Shown: positions 1-7,635 of the stretch, piece by piece
How the letters are laid out: each line of letters starts with the position of its first letter
Position numbering within the stretch: the first letter of the stretch is position 1
NCBI GenBank assembly: GCA_024691765.1
Contig: JAILNI010000041.1
Span: forward strand, 62,001-126,000
Length of the DNA stretch: 64,000 bases
Source of the DNA: Bacteroidales bacterium
Lineage (GTDB): Bacteria; Bacteroidota; Bacteroidia; Bacteroidales; UBA932
Direction: 5' to 3'
Notes under the pieces: model-generated
What the model was told of the DNA's origin: nothing
Database searches by the model: none
The model's input: the letters and a program-made list of their open reading frames with translations, nothing else
Position numbers and translations under genes: made by a program

Positions 1-1350
1 GAGGATATGTTTGTTCTCGAAGGTGATCTGCTTCAGTGACGGTTCCGCTCCGCTTACTACGCTTGCCAGTTCGACCGGGAACTCCAGCGAATAGTAGCTG
101 GTTAGCATCTCCACGCTGCCGTCCTCACGGTCGAGGATGGCGAAGGGGGAGAAGAGGTCGGTCCACCATGAGCCGGGGGTGAGGCGTTCTATGCTGCCGT
201 CGAGGCTGGCGCGGAAGATGCTCTGCACCGCTTCGTCCACAAGGGCTGCAAAGTAGATCTGTCCGCCGTGCCAGACAGGACCGGTGACGTCGTGGTCGAA
301 GTCGGCTCCGAGGCGGCGGACGTTGGAGATGCGAAGCTCCGCATCCTGTCCGTCGGCGTCGCCGTCTCCAAAGGCTACATCGGCTACGAAGAGCCTCTGC
401 TGGTCGGCCTCATAACCGTCGCGCGCCATCGAAACCCAGGCGAGATGCTTTCCGTCGGGGCTCCAGACCGGGTCGGTGTCGTATCCGCCCTTTTCGGTGA
501 CGGCCACCGTCGCTCCGGTCAGCACATCATATATATAGATAGAGGTGTTGGTGCTGAATGCATACTCCTTGCCCACTTTTTTGCGGCAGCTGTACGCGAT
601 ATGCCTGCTGTCGGGCGCCCAGTCGAGCTGTTCAATGCCGCCGAAGGGCTCGGTTGGCAGTTCGAAAAGCTTCTCGGTACCGAGTATGTCGAGGCTGCTT
701 TCCGGGGTGATGGTGCCGTTCACCATGGTGGCGACGTAGCTGCGCGGAACCTCGGTCACCCAGTGGTCCCAGTGGCGATACATGAGGTTCTCGGTGCTGT
801 AGGCCTGCGCTTTGTCGAGGGCCGGGTCGGTGTCGGCTGGCTGCACCAGCGCGGCGTTCTTTATTGTGCTTGTATAGATAATCTGCTGCCCGTCAGGAGA
901 GATTTTGAATTCTCCGATTCCGGCGGGTATGTCGCTGAGTTTCACCTTCTTCCCGAGCTTGCTGCCCTTGAGCGGAGCCTTCCAGAGCTGACCGCCCTGA
1001 ACGAAGTAGATGCTGCCGCCGTCTGTGCTCCAGCGGGCGCAGTTAATGCTTTTTCCGCTGCGGGTCAGCTGCACGCGGCCGCTGCCGTCGGGATTGCACA
1101 GGTACAGGTTGCGGCAGCTGCGGTTTTCCTCGATGCTCTGATAGGACACTCCATACAGGATCTTGCTCCCGTCGGGGGAGAGCTGCGGGTCGCTCAGACG
1201 ACCGAAAGACAGGAGCACTTCGGGGGTCATGCGACCGTCCGCAATCTCCACTTCCTGCGGGCCGAAATACCCGCCCTTTTCTTCTTTTTTCATACAACTG
1301 AGTGCAGCGGTCAGCGCAAGGCCGATCGCCAGGATTGATGAGGTTTTCAT
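1..1350 (-). CDS. S9-family (prolyl oligopeptidase-like) peptidase lipoprotein, N-terminal part; 3' end outside the window
   Basis: The minus-strand frame opens at an ATG ending at 1350 and stays open to the window edge, so only about 450 N-terminal residues are visible. The start is a signal peptide with a lipobox-like ALSC (Cys19) followed by MKKEEK, which predicts a lipoprotein. The body is a WD40/TolB-like beta-propeller with repeated LSPDGSKILY-type motifs (SPDG, APDS, SPDG), as in the N-terminal half of S9C/DPP-IV-like exopeptidases. The catalytic alpha/beta-hydrolase domain should lie beyond position 1 and cannot be checked. The start codon overlaps the recG stop in an ATGA, so the two are translated from one message. 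A stand-alone propeller protein is the alternative. Confidence 0.8.
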   Translation of the reverse strand, partial: MKTSSILAIGLALTAALSCMKKEEKGGYFGPQEVEIADGRMTPEVLLSFGRLSDPQLSPDGSKILYGVSYQSIEENRSCRNLYLCNPDGSGRVQLTRSGKSINCARWSTDGGSIYFVQGGQLWKAPLKGSKLGKKVKLSDIPAGIGEFKISPDGQQIIYTSTIKNAALVQPADTDPALDKAQAYSTENLMYRHWDHWVTEVPRSYVATMVNGTITPESSLDILGTEKLFELPTEPFGGIEQLDWAPDSRHIAYSCRKKVGKEYAFSTNTSIYIYDVLTGATVAVTEKGGYDTDPVWSPDGKHLAWVSMARDGYEADQQRLFVADVAFGDGDADGQDAELRISNVRRLGADFDHDVTGPVWHGGQIYFAALVDEAVQSIFRASLDGSIERLTPGSWWTDLFSPFAILDREDGSVEMLTSYYSLEFPVELASVVSGAEPSLKQITFENKHIL

Positions 1351-3515
1351 GATATTTTGCTGTAATCTTTGATATCGTATTTACTCTTGCGCAATTCCCT
1401 GGCCAGCAGGGCGTTGCGTGGATCCTGCAGGGCCGGGTCGGCTTCCAGTATCCTGGTGGCGTAAGCCCTCGCCTCGGCCAGCATCAGGCCGTCGCGGGCG
1501 AGAGAGGCGATGCTGAGGTTAACCGGCATTCCGCTCTGGGCCGTGCCTTCGAGGTCGCCGGGGCCGCGCATCTTCATGTCTTCTTCCGCTATCTCGAAAC
1601 CGTCGCTGGTGCGGCACATGAGTTCGAGTCGCGCGCGTGCTTCCTTTCCCGTCTTGTAGTCGTGAACCAGTACGCAGTAGCTCTCGTCGGCGCCGCGTCC
1701 AACCCGTCCGCGCAACTGGTGAAGCTGGCTCAGTCCGAAACGCTGGGCGCTTTCAATGACCATCACGCTCGCGTTGGGAACATCCACGCCCACTTCTATA
1801 ACCGTGGTGGAAACAAGGATGTCGGCCCTCCCGGAAACGAATGCGTCCATGTTGAAGTTCTTCACCTCGTTCGTCTGTTGTCCGTGAACGATGGCAACCC
1901 TGTAATCCGGCTGAGGGAAGTGCTTGACGATGTCTTCGTAGCCCAGCTGGAGGTTGGCGAGGTCGGTTTTTTCGCTCTCGAAAATGAGGGGATACACTAC
2001 GAACACCTGCCTTCCGAGCGCTATCTGCTTACGCATGAACGCATACACTGACGCTATCTTTCCTTCCGACATGATGGCCGTCTTGACCGGCTTGCGGCCG
2101 GGGGGCAGTTCGTCGATGATGCTAACGTCGAGGTCGCCGTAAACGGTCATCGCGAGCGTGCGGGGGATGGGGGTGGCGGTCATGACGAGCACGTGAGGTG
2201 CGCAGCCCGGCCCCTTCGCCCATAACTTGGCGCGCTGGTCCACTCCGAATCGGTGCTGTTCGTCGATAATCGCGAGCCCGAGGGCCTTGAAGACGACGTT
2301 GTCCTCTATGAGCGCGTGTGTACCTACTATTATGCCTATGCTGCCGTCTTCGAGCCCGGCGTGCAGTTCCCGCCTCTCTTTGGCGGTACTGCTGCCGGTG
2401 AGTATGGCACAGCGGACGCCCGTCGGGCGGAGATACTTGCTTATGTTCGCAAAGTGCTGGCGTGCAAGCACTTCGGTGGGCGCCATGATGCATGCCTGAT
2501 AGCCGTTGTCCACTGCCAGCAGGGCCGAGAGTACCGCCACCATCGTCTTTCCGGATCCGACGTCTCCCTGGAGAAGACGGTTCATCTGGTGACCGCTGCG
2601 CATGTCTTCGAAGATCTCGCGAATCACCCTTTTCTGCGCTTCGGTAAGCTGGAAGGGGAGTGAGCCGTAAAGGCTGTTGAAGGCGTCGCCCACTTTGGCC
2701 ATCACGAGCCCGGGGCCCCCGTGCGAACGTATGAACTTCTGCTTCAGAAGACTCAGCTGCAGCAGGAATAGTTCTTCGAATTTAAGACGGCGGGTGGCCT
2801 TCTGCAAGGCGTACTGGTCCGCCGGGAAATGTATGTTCTTTATCGCGTATGCAAGGCCGCAGAGGGCATTTTCGGAGAGTACGTATTCTGGCAATGTCTC
2901 CCTTGTCTCTGGTAAACAAAGTGCCAGCGCGGCGCTCTGCATCTTGCACATCACCTTGCCGGTGACGCCGCCGCTTTGCAGCTTTTCGGTGCTCGGGTAA
3001 ACCCCGGTGAGGCCGCTCTGCAGATCTGACCCTTCCGGCAGGGGAGCGTCGATTTCCGGATGCACCATGTTCAGCCGGCCGTTGAAGGCGGAAGGCTTTC
3101 CGAAGAAGACGAAAACGGAGTCGGGCACCAGTTTGGCGTAGTTCCACTTAAAGCCTTTGAAGAACACCAGTTCCATCTGACCGGAAGCGTCTTCCACTAT
3201 GACGCTGAGGCGTTTTACCGCGTACTGCAGCTTTTTGTCGCCGGGCGGAATCACGGCTCCGTTCGGGCCGTAGAGCGTGCGGCTGACCACCCGCGCCCGA
3301 ATCTGGACGTAGGCCTCTTCGCCTGCGATTTCTGCTATGTTCCAGATGCGGCTGCGGTCGATGTAACGGAACGGATACACACGCAGGAGGTCCCCCATGG
3401 TGGAGACCCCGAGCTCGGCCTTTATGAGCGCGGCCCTTTTCGGCCCCACTCCCGGCAGATACTGTATGTCCGAATCCAAATTGCTCACGGTGTAAAGATA
3501 GTCATTTTCCGTCAA
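1347..3515 (-). CDS. recG: ATP-dependent DNA helicase RecG
   Basis: RecG is the branched-DNA translocase that remodels stalled forks and Holliday junctions. This 722-residue protein has the usual length and order: an HhH-like start (LPGVGPKRAALI), an OB/wedge domain to about residue 230, then two SF2 helicase lobes. Walker A GDVGSGKT is at residues 317-324, the DEQH box at about 418-421 (RecG has DEQH where many relatives have DEAH), followed by MTATPIPRT and the QLRGRVGRG motif VI. The stop overlaps the downstream peptidase start by four bases. It lies just downstream of the hicB-like gene on the same strand, with a duplicated hicB tail in the gap. The chosen ATG gives the typical N-terminus. 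Confidence 0.97.
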   Translation of the reverse strand: MTENDYLYTVSNLDSDIQYLPGVGPKRAALIKAELGVSTMGDLLRVYPFRYIDRSRIWNIAEIAGEEAYVQIRARVVSRTLYGPNGAVIPPGDKKLQYAVKRLSVIVEDASGQMELVFFKGFKWNYAKLVPDSVFVFFGKPSAFNGRLNMVHPEIDAPLPEGSDLQSGLTGVYPSTEKLQSGGVTGKVMCKMQSAALALCLPETRETLPEYVLSENALCGLAYAIKNIHFPADQYALQKATRRLKFEELFLLQLSLLKQKFIRSHGGPGLVMAKVGDAFNSLYGSLPFQLTEAQKRVIREIFEDMRSGHQMNRLLQGDVGSGKTMVAVLSALLAVDNGYQACIMAPTEVLARQHFANISKYLRPTGVRCAILTGSSTAKERRELHAGLEDGSIGIIVGTHALIEDNVVFKALGLAIIDEQHRFGVDQRAKLWAKGPGCAPHVLVMTATPIPRTLAMTVYGDLDVSIIDELPPGRKPVKTAIMSEGKIASVYAFMRKQIALGRQVFVVYPLIFESEKTDLANLQLGYEDIVKHFPQPDYRVAIVHGQQTNEVKNFNMDAFVSGRADILVSTTVIEVGVDVPNASVMVIESAQRFGLSQLHQLRGRVGRGADESYCVLVHDYKTGKEARARLELMCRTSDGFEIAEEDMKMRGPGDLEGTAQSGMPVNLSIASLARDGLMLAEARAYATRILEADPALQDPRNALLARELRKSKYDIKDYSKIS

Positions 3516-3531
3516 AAATAGACGCGGGGCA

Positions 3532-3671
3532 CTATTCTACCTTCCAGCCGAGGCGTGCGAAGAACTGTTTTACAAATTTATAAAATATTTTTTACAAAAT
3601 CACCATAAGAAGGTTAAGTGCATAGCTATTCTACCTTCCAGCCGAGGCGTGCGAAGAGCTGTTTTGCAAAT
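3532..3671 (-). repeat. Direct repeat: duplicated 3' end of the hicB-like gene
   Basis: The 46 bp at 3626-3671, which encode the C-terminal LFARLGWKVE and stop of the HicB-like protein, recur at 3532-3577 with two mismatches. The extra copy lies between the hicB stop and the recG start and is attached to no reading frame. It looks like a scar of a tandem duplication or of a lost second hicB copy. Confidence 0.9.
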
Positions 3672-4135
3672 GGGATTTCACAGGAAGGAATATCAAGAAC
3701 GAGTTTTGCGTTTTCTCCATCAAGCGGAGAGGATTCCCGAAGGGATGCGGCCGGGCGCGCTGGGGCGCAATAGCCGTCCACCAAAGCCGAGGTGCCAATG
3801 AAGGGTTTTTCTACAGCTTTTGCCAAAGCATCTTTTACAAAAGAGTTGATGGATACCCCCGCTTCGCTTGCAAGCCTCGCGATGCTTCGATGGGTATCCG
3901 GGGAGATACGAACGTTGAACGAGCCGGAGTAACTCTTTTCCGGCTTAACTCCCTCGCCTTCGCAGAATGCGAGATAATCTTCCACGGCCTCGTGGAAAGC
4001 GTTGGTGAGTTCTGAAACAGATTCGCCTTCGTAATTGACTAATCCGTCTATGCCTTCAATCTTTCCGAAGAAGACTTTATCAGGTTCGCTGTATGCAACG
4101 GAGCCAATGTAACCTTTGTACTTAAGTGTATTCAT
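3626..4135 (-). CDS. hicB: HicB-like antitoxin (type II toxin-antitoxin family), orphan
   Basis: This 169-residue protein starts with a HicB fold (YKGYIGSVAYSEPDKVFFGKIEGI, then a YEGESVSELTNAFHEAVEDYL segment) and has a ribbon-helix-helix DNA-binding segment at about residues 72-110 (SGSFNVRISPDTHRSIARLASEAGVSINSFVKDAL). HicB proteins normally neutralise the HicA mRNA interferase and repress their own operon. No HicA-like double-stranded-RNA-binding ORF of about 60-80 residues is visible on either side, so this is an orphan. A palindrome over its promoter (4166-4180) is a reasonable self-operator. The tail after the RHH (about residues 115-169) is unusual and its last codons are duplicated downstream. 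Confidence 0.8.
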   Translation of the reverse strand: MNTLKYKGYIGSVAYSEPDKVFFGKIEGIDGLVNYEGESVSELTNAFHEAVEDYLAFCEGEGVKPEKSYSGSFNVRISPDTHRSIARLASEAGVSINSFVKDALAKAVEKPFIGTSALVDGYCAPARPAASLRESSPLDGENAKLVLDIPSCEIPFAKQLFARLGWKVE

Positions 4136-4158
4136 CTTCAGTCTTTTCTTTTCATGTG

Positions 4159-4184
4159 CAAATGTAACTAAAATTTAGTTGCAA
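4159..4184 (-). promoter_or_regulatory. hicB promoter with palindromic operator
   Basis: On the minus strand TACATTTG (4159-4166) fits the TAnnTTTG -7 box, about 24 bp before the hicB ATG. It abuts a 15-bp palindrome AACTAAAATTTAGTT (4166-4180; 7-bp arms). Binding by the RHH domain of HicB is inferred. Confidence 0.55.
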
Positions 4185-4283
4185 TGCGAATAAAAAAATA
4201 AAATGACAAAGCGGCAGGTGGTCGAGGCGCGGAGGCGGGCTGAAGTTCTGTTCTTTCTTGCCAAATCCCCTGTTTTTCCAGAG

Positions 4284-4374
4284 GGACCTGCACAGTTTTC
4301 GGGGTTTTTCTGTCCAGGTTCCTGCTTTTGACGGTGGACCTGCACAGTTTTCGGGGTTTTTCTGTCCAGGTTCC
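4284..4374. repeat. Two 39-bp direct repeats, each an imperfect hairpin
   Basis: The 39-bp unit starting GGACCTGCACAG and ending CTGTCCAGGTTCC occurs at 4284-4322 and 4336-4374, identical apart from the 13-bp spacer between them. The ends of each unit are imperfectly complementary, so each can fold on itself. No coding support is seen. Confidence 0.85.
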
Positions 4375-4391
4375 TTTTGACTGGCAGCGGG

Positions 4392-4598
4392 GGAGGCGGG
4401 CTGGGCCTCGCTCCTGCTGCAGGGAGTCTGGCCTCGGGGCCGTCAGCGGCTATGCTGCGCAACTCGGAGTCTTAGCCTCTCGCTGCGTTCGGTCTAACCT
4501 CCTCAGACAGTGCTCGCATCGAGACGCCGCTTCCCGGCCCCTCGGCCTGGCTGTGCCACCGACTCCCTTTGTAAGTCGCTGCGTCCCAGCCCGCCTCC
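4392..4598. repeat. 207-bp GC-rich element bounded by perfect 14-bp inverted repeats
   Basis: GGAGGCGGGCTGGG (4392-4405) is matched by its exact reverse complement CCCAGCCCGCCTCC (4585-4598). A nested pair GGGAGTC/GACTCCC lies inside. The first 12 bases of the left arm also occur in direct orientation at 4231-4242, left of the 39-bp repeats. The 603-bp gap 4136-4738 has no credible gene; its GC-rich core differs sharply from the AT-rich flanks. A MITE-like element or a structured RNA are both possible. Confidence 0.65.
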
Positions 4599-4689
4599 AC
4601 GCTTCACAAAAAGCATCATTATCTGCATGAAAAAGAAAGTGTTGCTTCTTTTTCTGTGAAGGAAGTGACGGTTAAAAATTGAACATAAA

Positions 4690-4733
4690 ATAGTAAAAAA
4701 TAATAATAACTATTCAAATATTTACTATCTTTG
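4690..4733 (+). promoter_or_regulatory. Promoter and inverted-repeat operator of the AbiEi-like gene
   Basis: TATCTTTG (4726-4733) matches the -7 box only 5 bp before the ATG at 4739, so the message is probably leaderless. ATAGTAAA (4690-4697) and TTTACTAT (4721-4728) form a perfect 8-bp inverted repeat across the -33/-7 interval. AbiEi proteins are known to bind inverted repeats in their own promoters; that this happens here is inferred. Confidence 0.6.
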
Positions 4734-4738
4734 CCGGT

Positions 4739-5371
4739 ATGAAGAATGAATTGGACATATTGGGAAGCACTCCGGTTTCTTCGGCGGCAATAGCTTCGCT
4801 GTATCCTAAGTTGTCATATGGAAACCAAAAGGTGAATCAGTTGGAGAAGGCTGAGGCCATTATTCGCCTTAAGAGGGGAATGTACGTGGTGAATCCTGAA
4901 TTCAGCGGCGTGCCTGTAAGCACAGAGTTGATAGCAAACCATCTTTATTCCCCGTCATACGTTTCCATGCATACCGCCCTGAGGTGGTACGGGTTGATTC
5001 CCGAAAGAGTTGCCGTCACTCAAAGTATGACCATTAAGCATTCCCGCGCTTTTGTTAATCACTTCGGTCTGTTCGAGTACACATACGTAGACAGGCACTA
5101 TTTCCCCATCGGCCTTCGTAACGAAGTATCCGGGGAGTCATCATTCATAATCGCATCTCCGGAAAAGGCTCTTTGTGATCTGATTCGGGAAACCACCGGT
5201 CTGAATCTCCGTTATATTAAGGAGGCTCAGGCTTTTTTGGAGGAAGACCTTCGTCTGGACATGGACACCTTCAAGTCTTTCAATAAGGATATTCTCCGAC
5301 AGTGCGCCGCAGAGGGCTATAAGAAGAAAGGTTCAATACAAACGCTATTGAAACTATTTGCCCGTTTGTGA
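4739..5371 (+). CDS. AbiEi-like antitoxin / transcriptional regulator, orphan
   Basis: This 210-residue protein resembles AbiEi-type antitoxins of type IV toxin-antitoxin systems: an N-terminal winged-helix segment (about residues 10-55, with LEKAEAIIRLKRGMYVVNPE) and a conserved core around YVSMHTALRWYGLIPERV and ASPEKALCDLI, seen in Bacteroidota members. The normal partner, the AbiEii nucleotidyltransferase toxin, is missing: the next gene encodes a Fic protein, and only a short coding-like remnant lies between. Codon use is AT-richer than in neighbouring core genes, suggesting transfer. Either the toxin gene was lost or this regulator now controls fic. Confidence 0.75.
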   Translation: MKNELDILGSTPVSSAAIASLYPKLSYGNQKVNQLEKAEAIIRLKRGMYVVNPEFSGVPVSTELIANHLYSPSYVSMHTALRWYGLIPERVAVTQSMTIKHSRAFVNHFGLFEYTYVDRHYFPIGLRNEVSGESSFIIASPEKALCDLIRETTGLNLRYIKEAQAFLEEDLRLDMDTFKSFNKDILRQCAAEGYKKKGSIQTLLKLFARL

Positions 5372-5444
5372 TAGACTCTTTTATCTCGATATCTGGTCCA
5401 ACGACTACTTCCTGCAACTCGCGGGAATGATCAAATTTGCGTGA
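5352..5444 (+). pseudogene. Possible remnant of a lost gene's C-terminus
   Basis: Overlapping the end of the AbiEi-like gene and running into the gap, a frame without a start codon reads plausible protein (LDIWSNDYFLQLAGMIKF) to a TGA at 5442-5444. Its composition looks coding and it sits where the AbiEii toxin would be expected, but its family cannot be named from this length. It may be chance. Confidence 0.3.
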
Positions 5445-5517
5445 TTTTTGACAGATTGTTTTGGTTTCTGTCAAAATTTCGCTATTTTTGACAGTTGCAA
5501 GAAAAAGTGTCAAAAAG
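5445..5517 (+). promoter_or_regulatory. fic promoter with four TTTTTGACAG-type operator half-sites
   Basis: TTTTTGACAG occurs at 5445-5454 and 5485-5494, with inverted copies CTGTCAAAA (5469-5477) and TGTCAAAAAG (5509-5518). The second direct copy overlaps a -7 box TATTTTTG (5483-5490), and the last abuts the fic ATG. This looks like two inverted pairs that a bound repressor would use to block transcription. Confidence 0.6.
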
Positions 5518-6627
5518 ATGGAAGCCTACGATCGTAACAAACCATATAATCAGTTGCCCCCGCTGCCCCCGGCAACAGCTTTATATCACGATGAAGAAGT
5601 AGTGGACAAATTGATGTCTGCCAGTCGTTGTCTGGCGGAACTGAAGGGGCTGGCAGCGACACTGCCAAACCAGTCAATTTTTGTCAATACAATTGCTCTG
5701 CGTGAAGCCAAGGCCAGTAGCGCCATCGAGAACATATTCACAACTGACGACGAATTGTATCGGTCACTGTCGTTTCAGGAAGATGATCACATTGAAGGTC
5801 CGGCCAAAGAAATCCTTCACTACCGTCAGGCGCTCTGGAAAGGTTACAAGGACATCGTGTCCAAGGAATCATTGACATTGGAAACAGTTGTAGATATATA
5901 CCGTGAGGTAAAACTCACTCGAGACGGTATACGACCCTATCAAGCAGAGGTGGTAATCAAGAAAAGAGGTTGGGGGTCGCTGGTCGCGGAGACCGTTTAT
6001 ACGCCTCCGAGAGGCAAAGGTGTGGTGGAGAAGAAGATGGCGGAACTGCTTGAGTTCTTGAACGACGACATTCGTTTCCCCATTGATCCGCTGCTGAAAA
6101 TGGCTATGGCCCATTATCAGTTTGAGGCTATCCATCCGTTCCGTGACGGCAACGGCCGCACGGGAAGAATACTCTGTCTCCTTTACCTTATCCAGAAGCA
6201 CCTTCTGGATTTACCTATCCTTTACTTGAGCGCCTTTATCCTCCAGAACAAAGAAGATTATTATCAGCGTCTGAATGGTATAACAGGCACTCAACAGTGG
6301 AAACCATGGATTTTGTATATGTTGGAAGCGGTTTTGCAAACCGCTGAATACACGGTTGACAAGATTCTTCGCATAAAGGGGCTTATGGAGAAAACGCGAG
6401 AGCTCATGTTGGAGAACGGTTTGCCAATTGCTCGCGTGGATATTCCAAAACTATTTGAACAACCGTACATACGGCCAAAGAATCTGCTTTCAGAAAAGAT
6501 TAAGAGTGTCAACACCGCAAAGAAGTATCTCTCCCAGTTTGAAACTCTGGGAATTCTGAGCAAAGTGAAAGTAGGCAAGGAATTCATCTGGTTCAACACG
6601 TCGCTGATGCAAATCCTGTCGGATTAA
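5518..6627 (+). CDS. Fic family protein (AMP-transferase type)
   Basis: Fic enzymes usually transfer AMP from ATP to hydroxyl groups of target proteins, and act as toxins or regulators. The 369-residue protein has the complete catalytic motif HPFRDGNGRTGR at residues 206-217 and an N-terminal inhibitory motif SSAIEN (67-72), which matches (S/T)xxxE(G/N); this is the auto-inhibited arrangement with the inhibitory helix in the same chain. An N-terminal Fic_N segment (YDRNKPYNQLPPLPP) and a C-terminal winged-helix-like segment (about 310-369) are also present. The ATG at 5518 is preferred to a TTG at 5461, which would put the promoter and operators inside the gene. It follows the AbiEi-like gene by 146 bp. 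Confidence 0.93.
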   Translation: MEAYDRNKPYNQLPPLPPATALYHDEEVVDKLMSASRCLAELKGLAATLPNQSIFVNTIALREAKASSAIENIFTTDDELYRSLSFQEDDHIEGPAKEILHYRQALWKGYKDIVSKESLTLETVVDIYREVKLTRDGIRPYQAEVVIKKRGWGSLVAETVYTPPRGKGVVEKKMAELLEFLNDDIRFPIDPLLKMAMAHYQFEAIHPFRDGNGRTGRILCLLYLIQKHLLDLPILYLSAFILQNKEDYYQRLNGITGTQQWKPWILYMLEAVLQTAEYTVDKILRIKGLMEKTRELMLENGLPIARVDIPKLFEQPYIRPKNLLSEKIKSVNTAKKYLSQFETLGILSKVKVGKEFIWFNTSLMQILSD

Positions 6628-6638
6628 TCTTGTTCAGT

Positions 6639-6685
6639 CGCAGTACAATCTTTCAAGCTATCTGAGGAAGTCGATTGTACTTGCG
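6639..6685. repeat. Inverted repeat downstream of fic
   Basis: CGCAGTACAATC (6639-6650) and GATTGTACTTGCG (6673-6685) are complementary over 12 bp with one bulge, around a 22-nt loop. It may be a terminator-like hairpin for fic without a U-tract, or an operator for the RNA promoter next to it. Confidence 0.55.
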
Positions 6686-6710
6686 GATTTAACAATTATT
6701 TGTATATTTG
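6681..6710 (+). promoter_or_regulatory. Promoter of a small RNA candidate
   Basis: TATATTTG (6703-6710) matches the -7 box, with TTG at 6681-6683 19 bp upstream as -33 box. No ORF starts downstream before the T-run at 6782-6791. Confidence 0.65.
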
Positions 6711-6715
6711 CACAA

Positions 6716-6791
6716 GAAAAGTCCTACTCGGAAGCGAAGGCCCTGGTTCCACCAAGGCGGTTAATGTAGCTTAAGCGGGGCTTTTTTTTTT
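6716..6791 (+). ncRNA. Candidate small structured RNA (about 75 nt) with U-tract
   Basis: Behind the promoter, AAAAGTCC (6717-6724) can pair with GGGGCTTTT (6777-6785); the pairing includes a T-G wobble that only works on the plus strand. Inside is a hairpin CCTGG/CCAAGG (about 6730-6746), and a run of ten T follows. No ORF fits. The layout (promoter, closed fold, U-tract) resembles a free small RNA. It converges on the 3' end of the DUF3800 gene, whose stop lies in the T-run. It does not carry the SRP RNA apical motif; the family is unknown to me. Confidence 0.55.
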
Positions 6792-7627
6792 ATACTTTTC
6801 TTTCGGAACGATATTCAGGTGTCGTGAATTTCCAGTGTCGATAGGGCATATTCCAGAAGTCTTTAGGGACGACTATAGGTGTGGTCTTACTGATGTCGAA
6901 GAAGTCAATACCGTCCGATTCTTGTATCAGACGAAGTATGTGATAAAATAGATTCTCTTTCGCCATTGTACGATGTCCTTTTTTCACCGCACCTTTAGGG
7001 ATGACTTCGTTTTTTTTATTAAGCATGAAGGAAATAGAGCCCAAAACAACATCCATGCATTGTAGAATTACGTGCTTTTTGGAGTCTATTTCCACTACAT
7101 CGTCCATGCGAATCTTTAGGTGAGCTTTGCGGAACCGGGAGTGACGCTGAAGAGAGGATGTGGGATTTGAACGAATCGCGCTGATCGAGGGGATACGGAA
7201 TCTCGTCGAAATACAGACGCAGGAATGTCTGCGTTCTATCTGAACTATCGTGATATATAAGACCAAATGCATTCTTGACAAATTGATAGTAAAGGAGTGA
7301 GTATCGATTGTGTATTTGCTCTGCGCTCAAATTTGAAGGGGTTTGAGAAGTTTCACGGAACATGATGCGTACTTTAAGACGATTGCCCTTGATGTAGGAA
7401 AAGAATAGGTTCATGATTTGCTTGTACTTTTCCAGATAGTTTGCAGTTACCTTTATCCATTTAATCTCTCCATTTAGATTGAGTTCCTGTTTCATGGTAT
7501 CCAGCGCACACCTAACAACGTCGTAATCAGTATTGCGAACAAGCACTCCTCCAAAGAAGTCGGAGTAATATTCTCCGTCATTGACAGATTCGTCGAAGTA
7601 GATAATGTATTCCATTTCTATTCTCAT
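6790..7627 (-). pseudogene. DUF3800 protein gene, frameshifted
   Basis: The N-terminal frame (start at 7627) carries the DUF3800 opening YIIYFDESVNDGEYYSDFFG, whose Asp and Glu belong to the RNase-H-like active site of this family, and continues to about DSFKSHIL. The rest (HSRFRKAHLKIRMDDVVEID, CMDVVLGSISF, the HWKFTTPE end) is in the next frame, from about 7157 down to the stop at 6790. One extra base in the CTCTCTT tract at about 7149-7157 explains the shift; together about 278 residues, a normal DUF3800 length. It may be a true inactivation or an assembly error. It has AT-rich codon use and a structured RNA directly upstream. Confidence 0.8.
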
Positions 7628-7635
7628 TTAAACAT

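Noticed and set aside
4284..4374. Two 39-bp repeats as a CRISPR array
   Set aside because: Only two units with a 13-bp spacer, and no cas gene in the window.
4175..4462. 95-codon minus-strand ORF over the repeat cluster
   Set aside because: It is a translation of the 39-bp repeats (two copies of a similar peptide) and has no start context, promoter or family.
5461..5517. TTG start for fic at 5461
   Set aside because: It would put the -7 box and operators inside the gene and add residues unlike Fic N-termini; the ATG at 5518 gives the standard start.
6716..6791. Reading the RNA after fic as SRP RNA
   Set aside because: It lacks the GGAA tetraloop with the CAGG/AGCAAGG internal loop, which is clearly present at 26634-26738.
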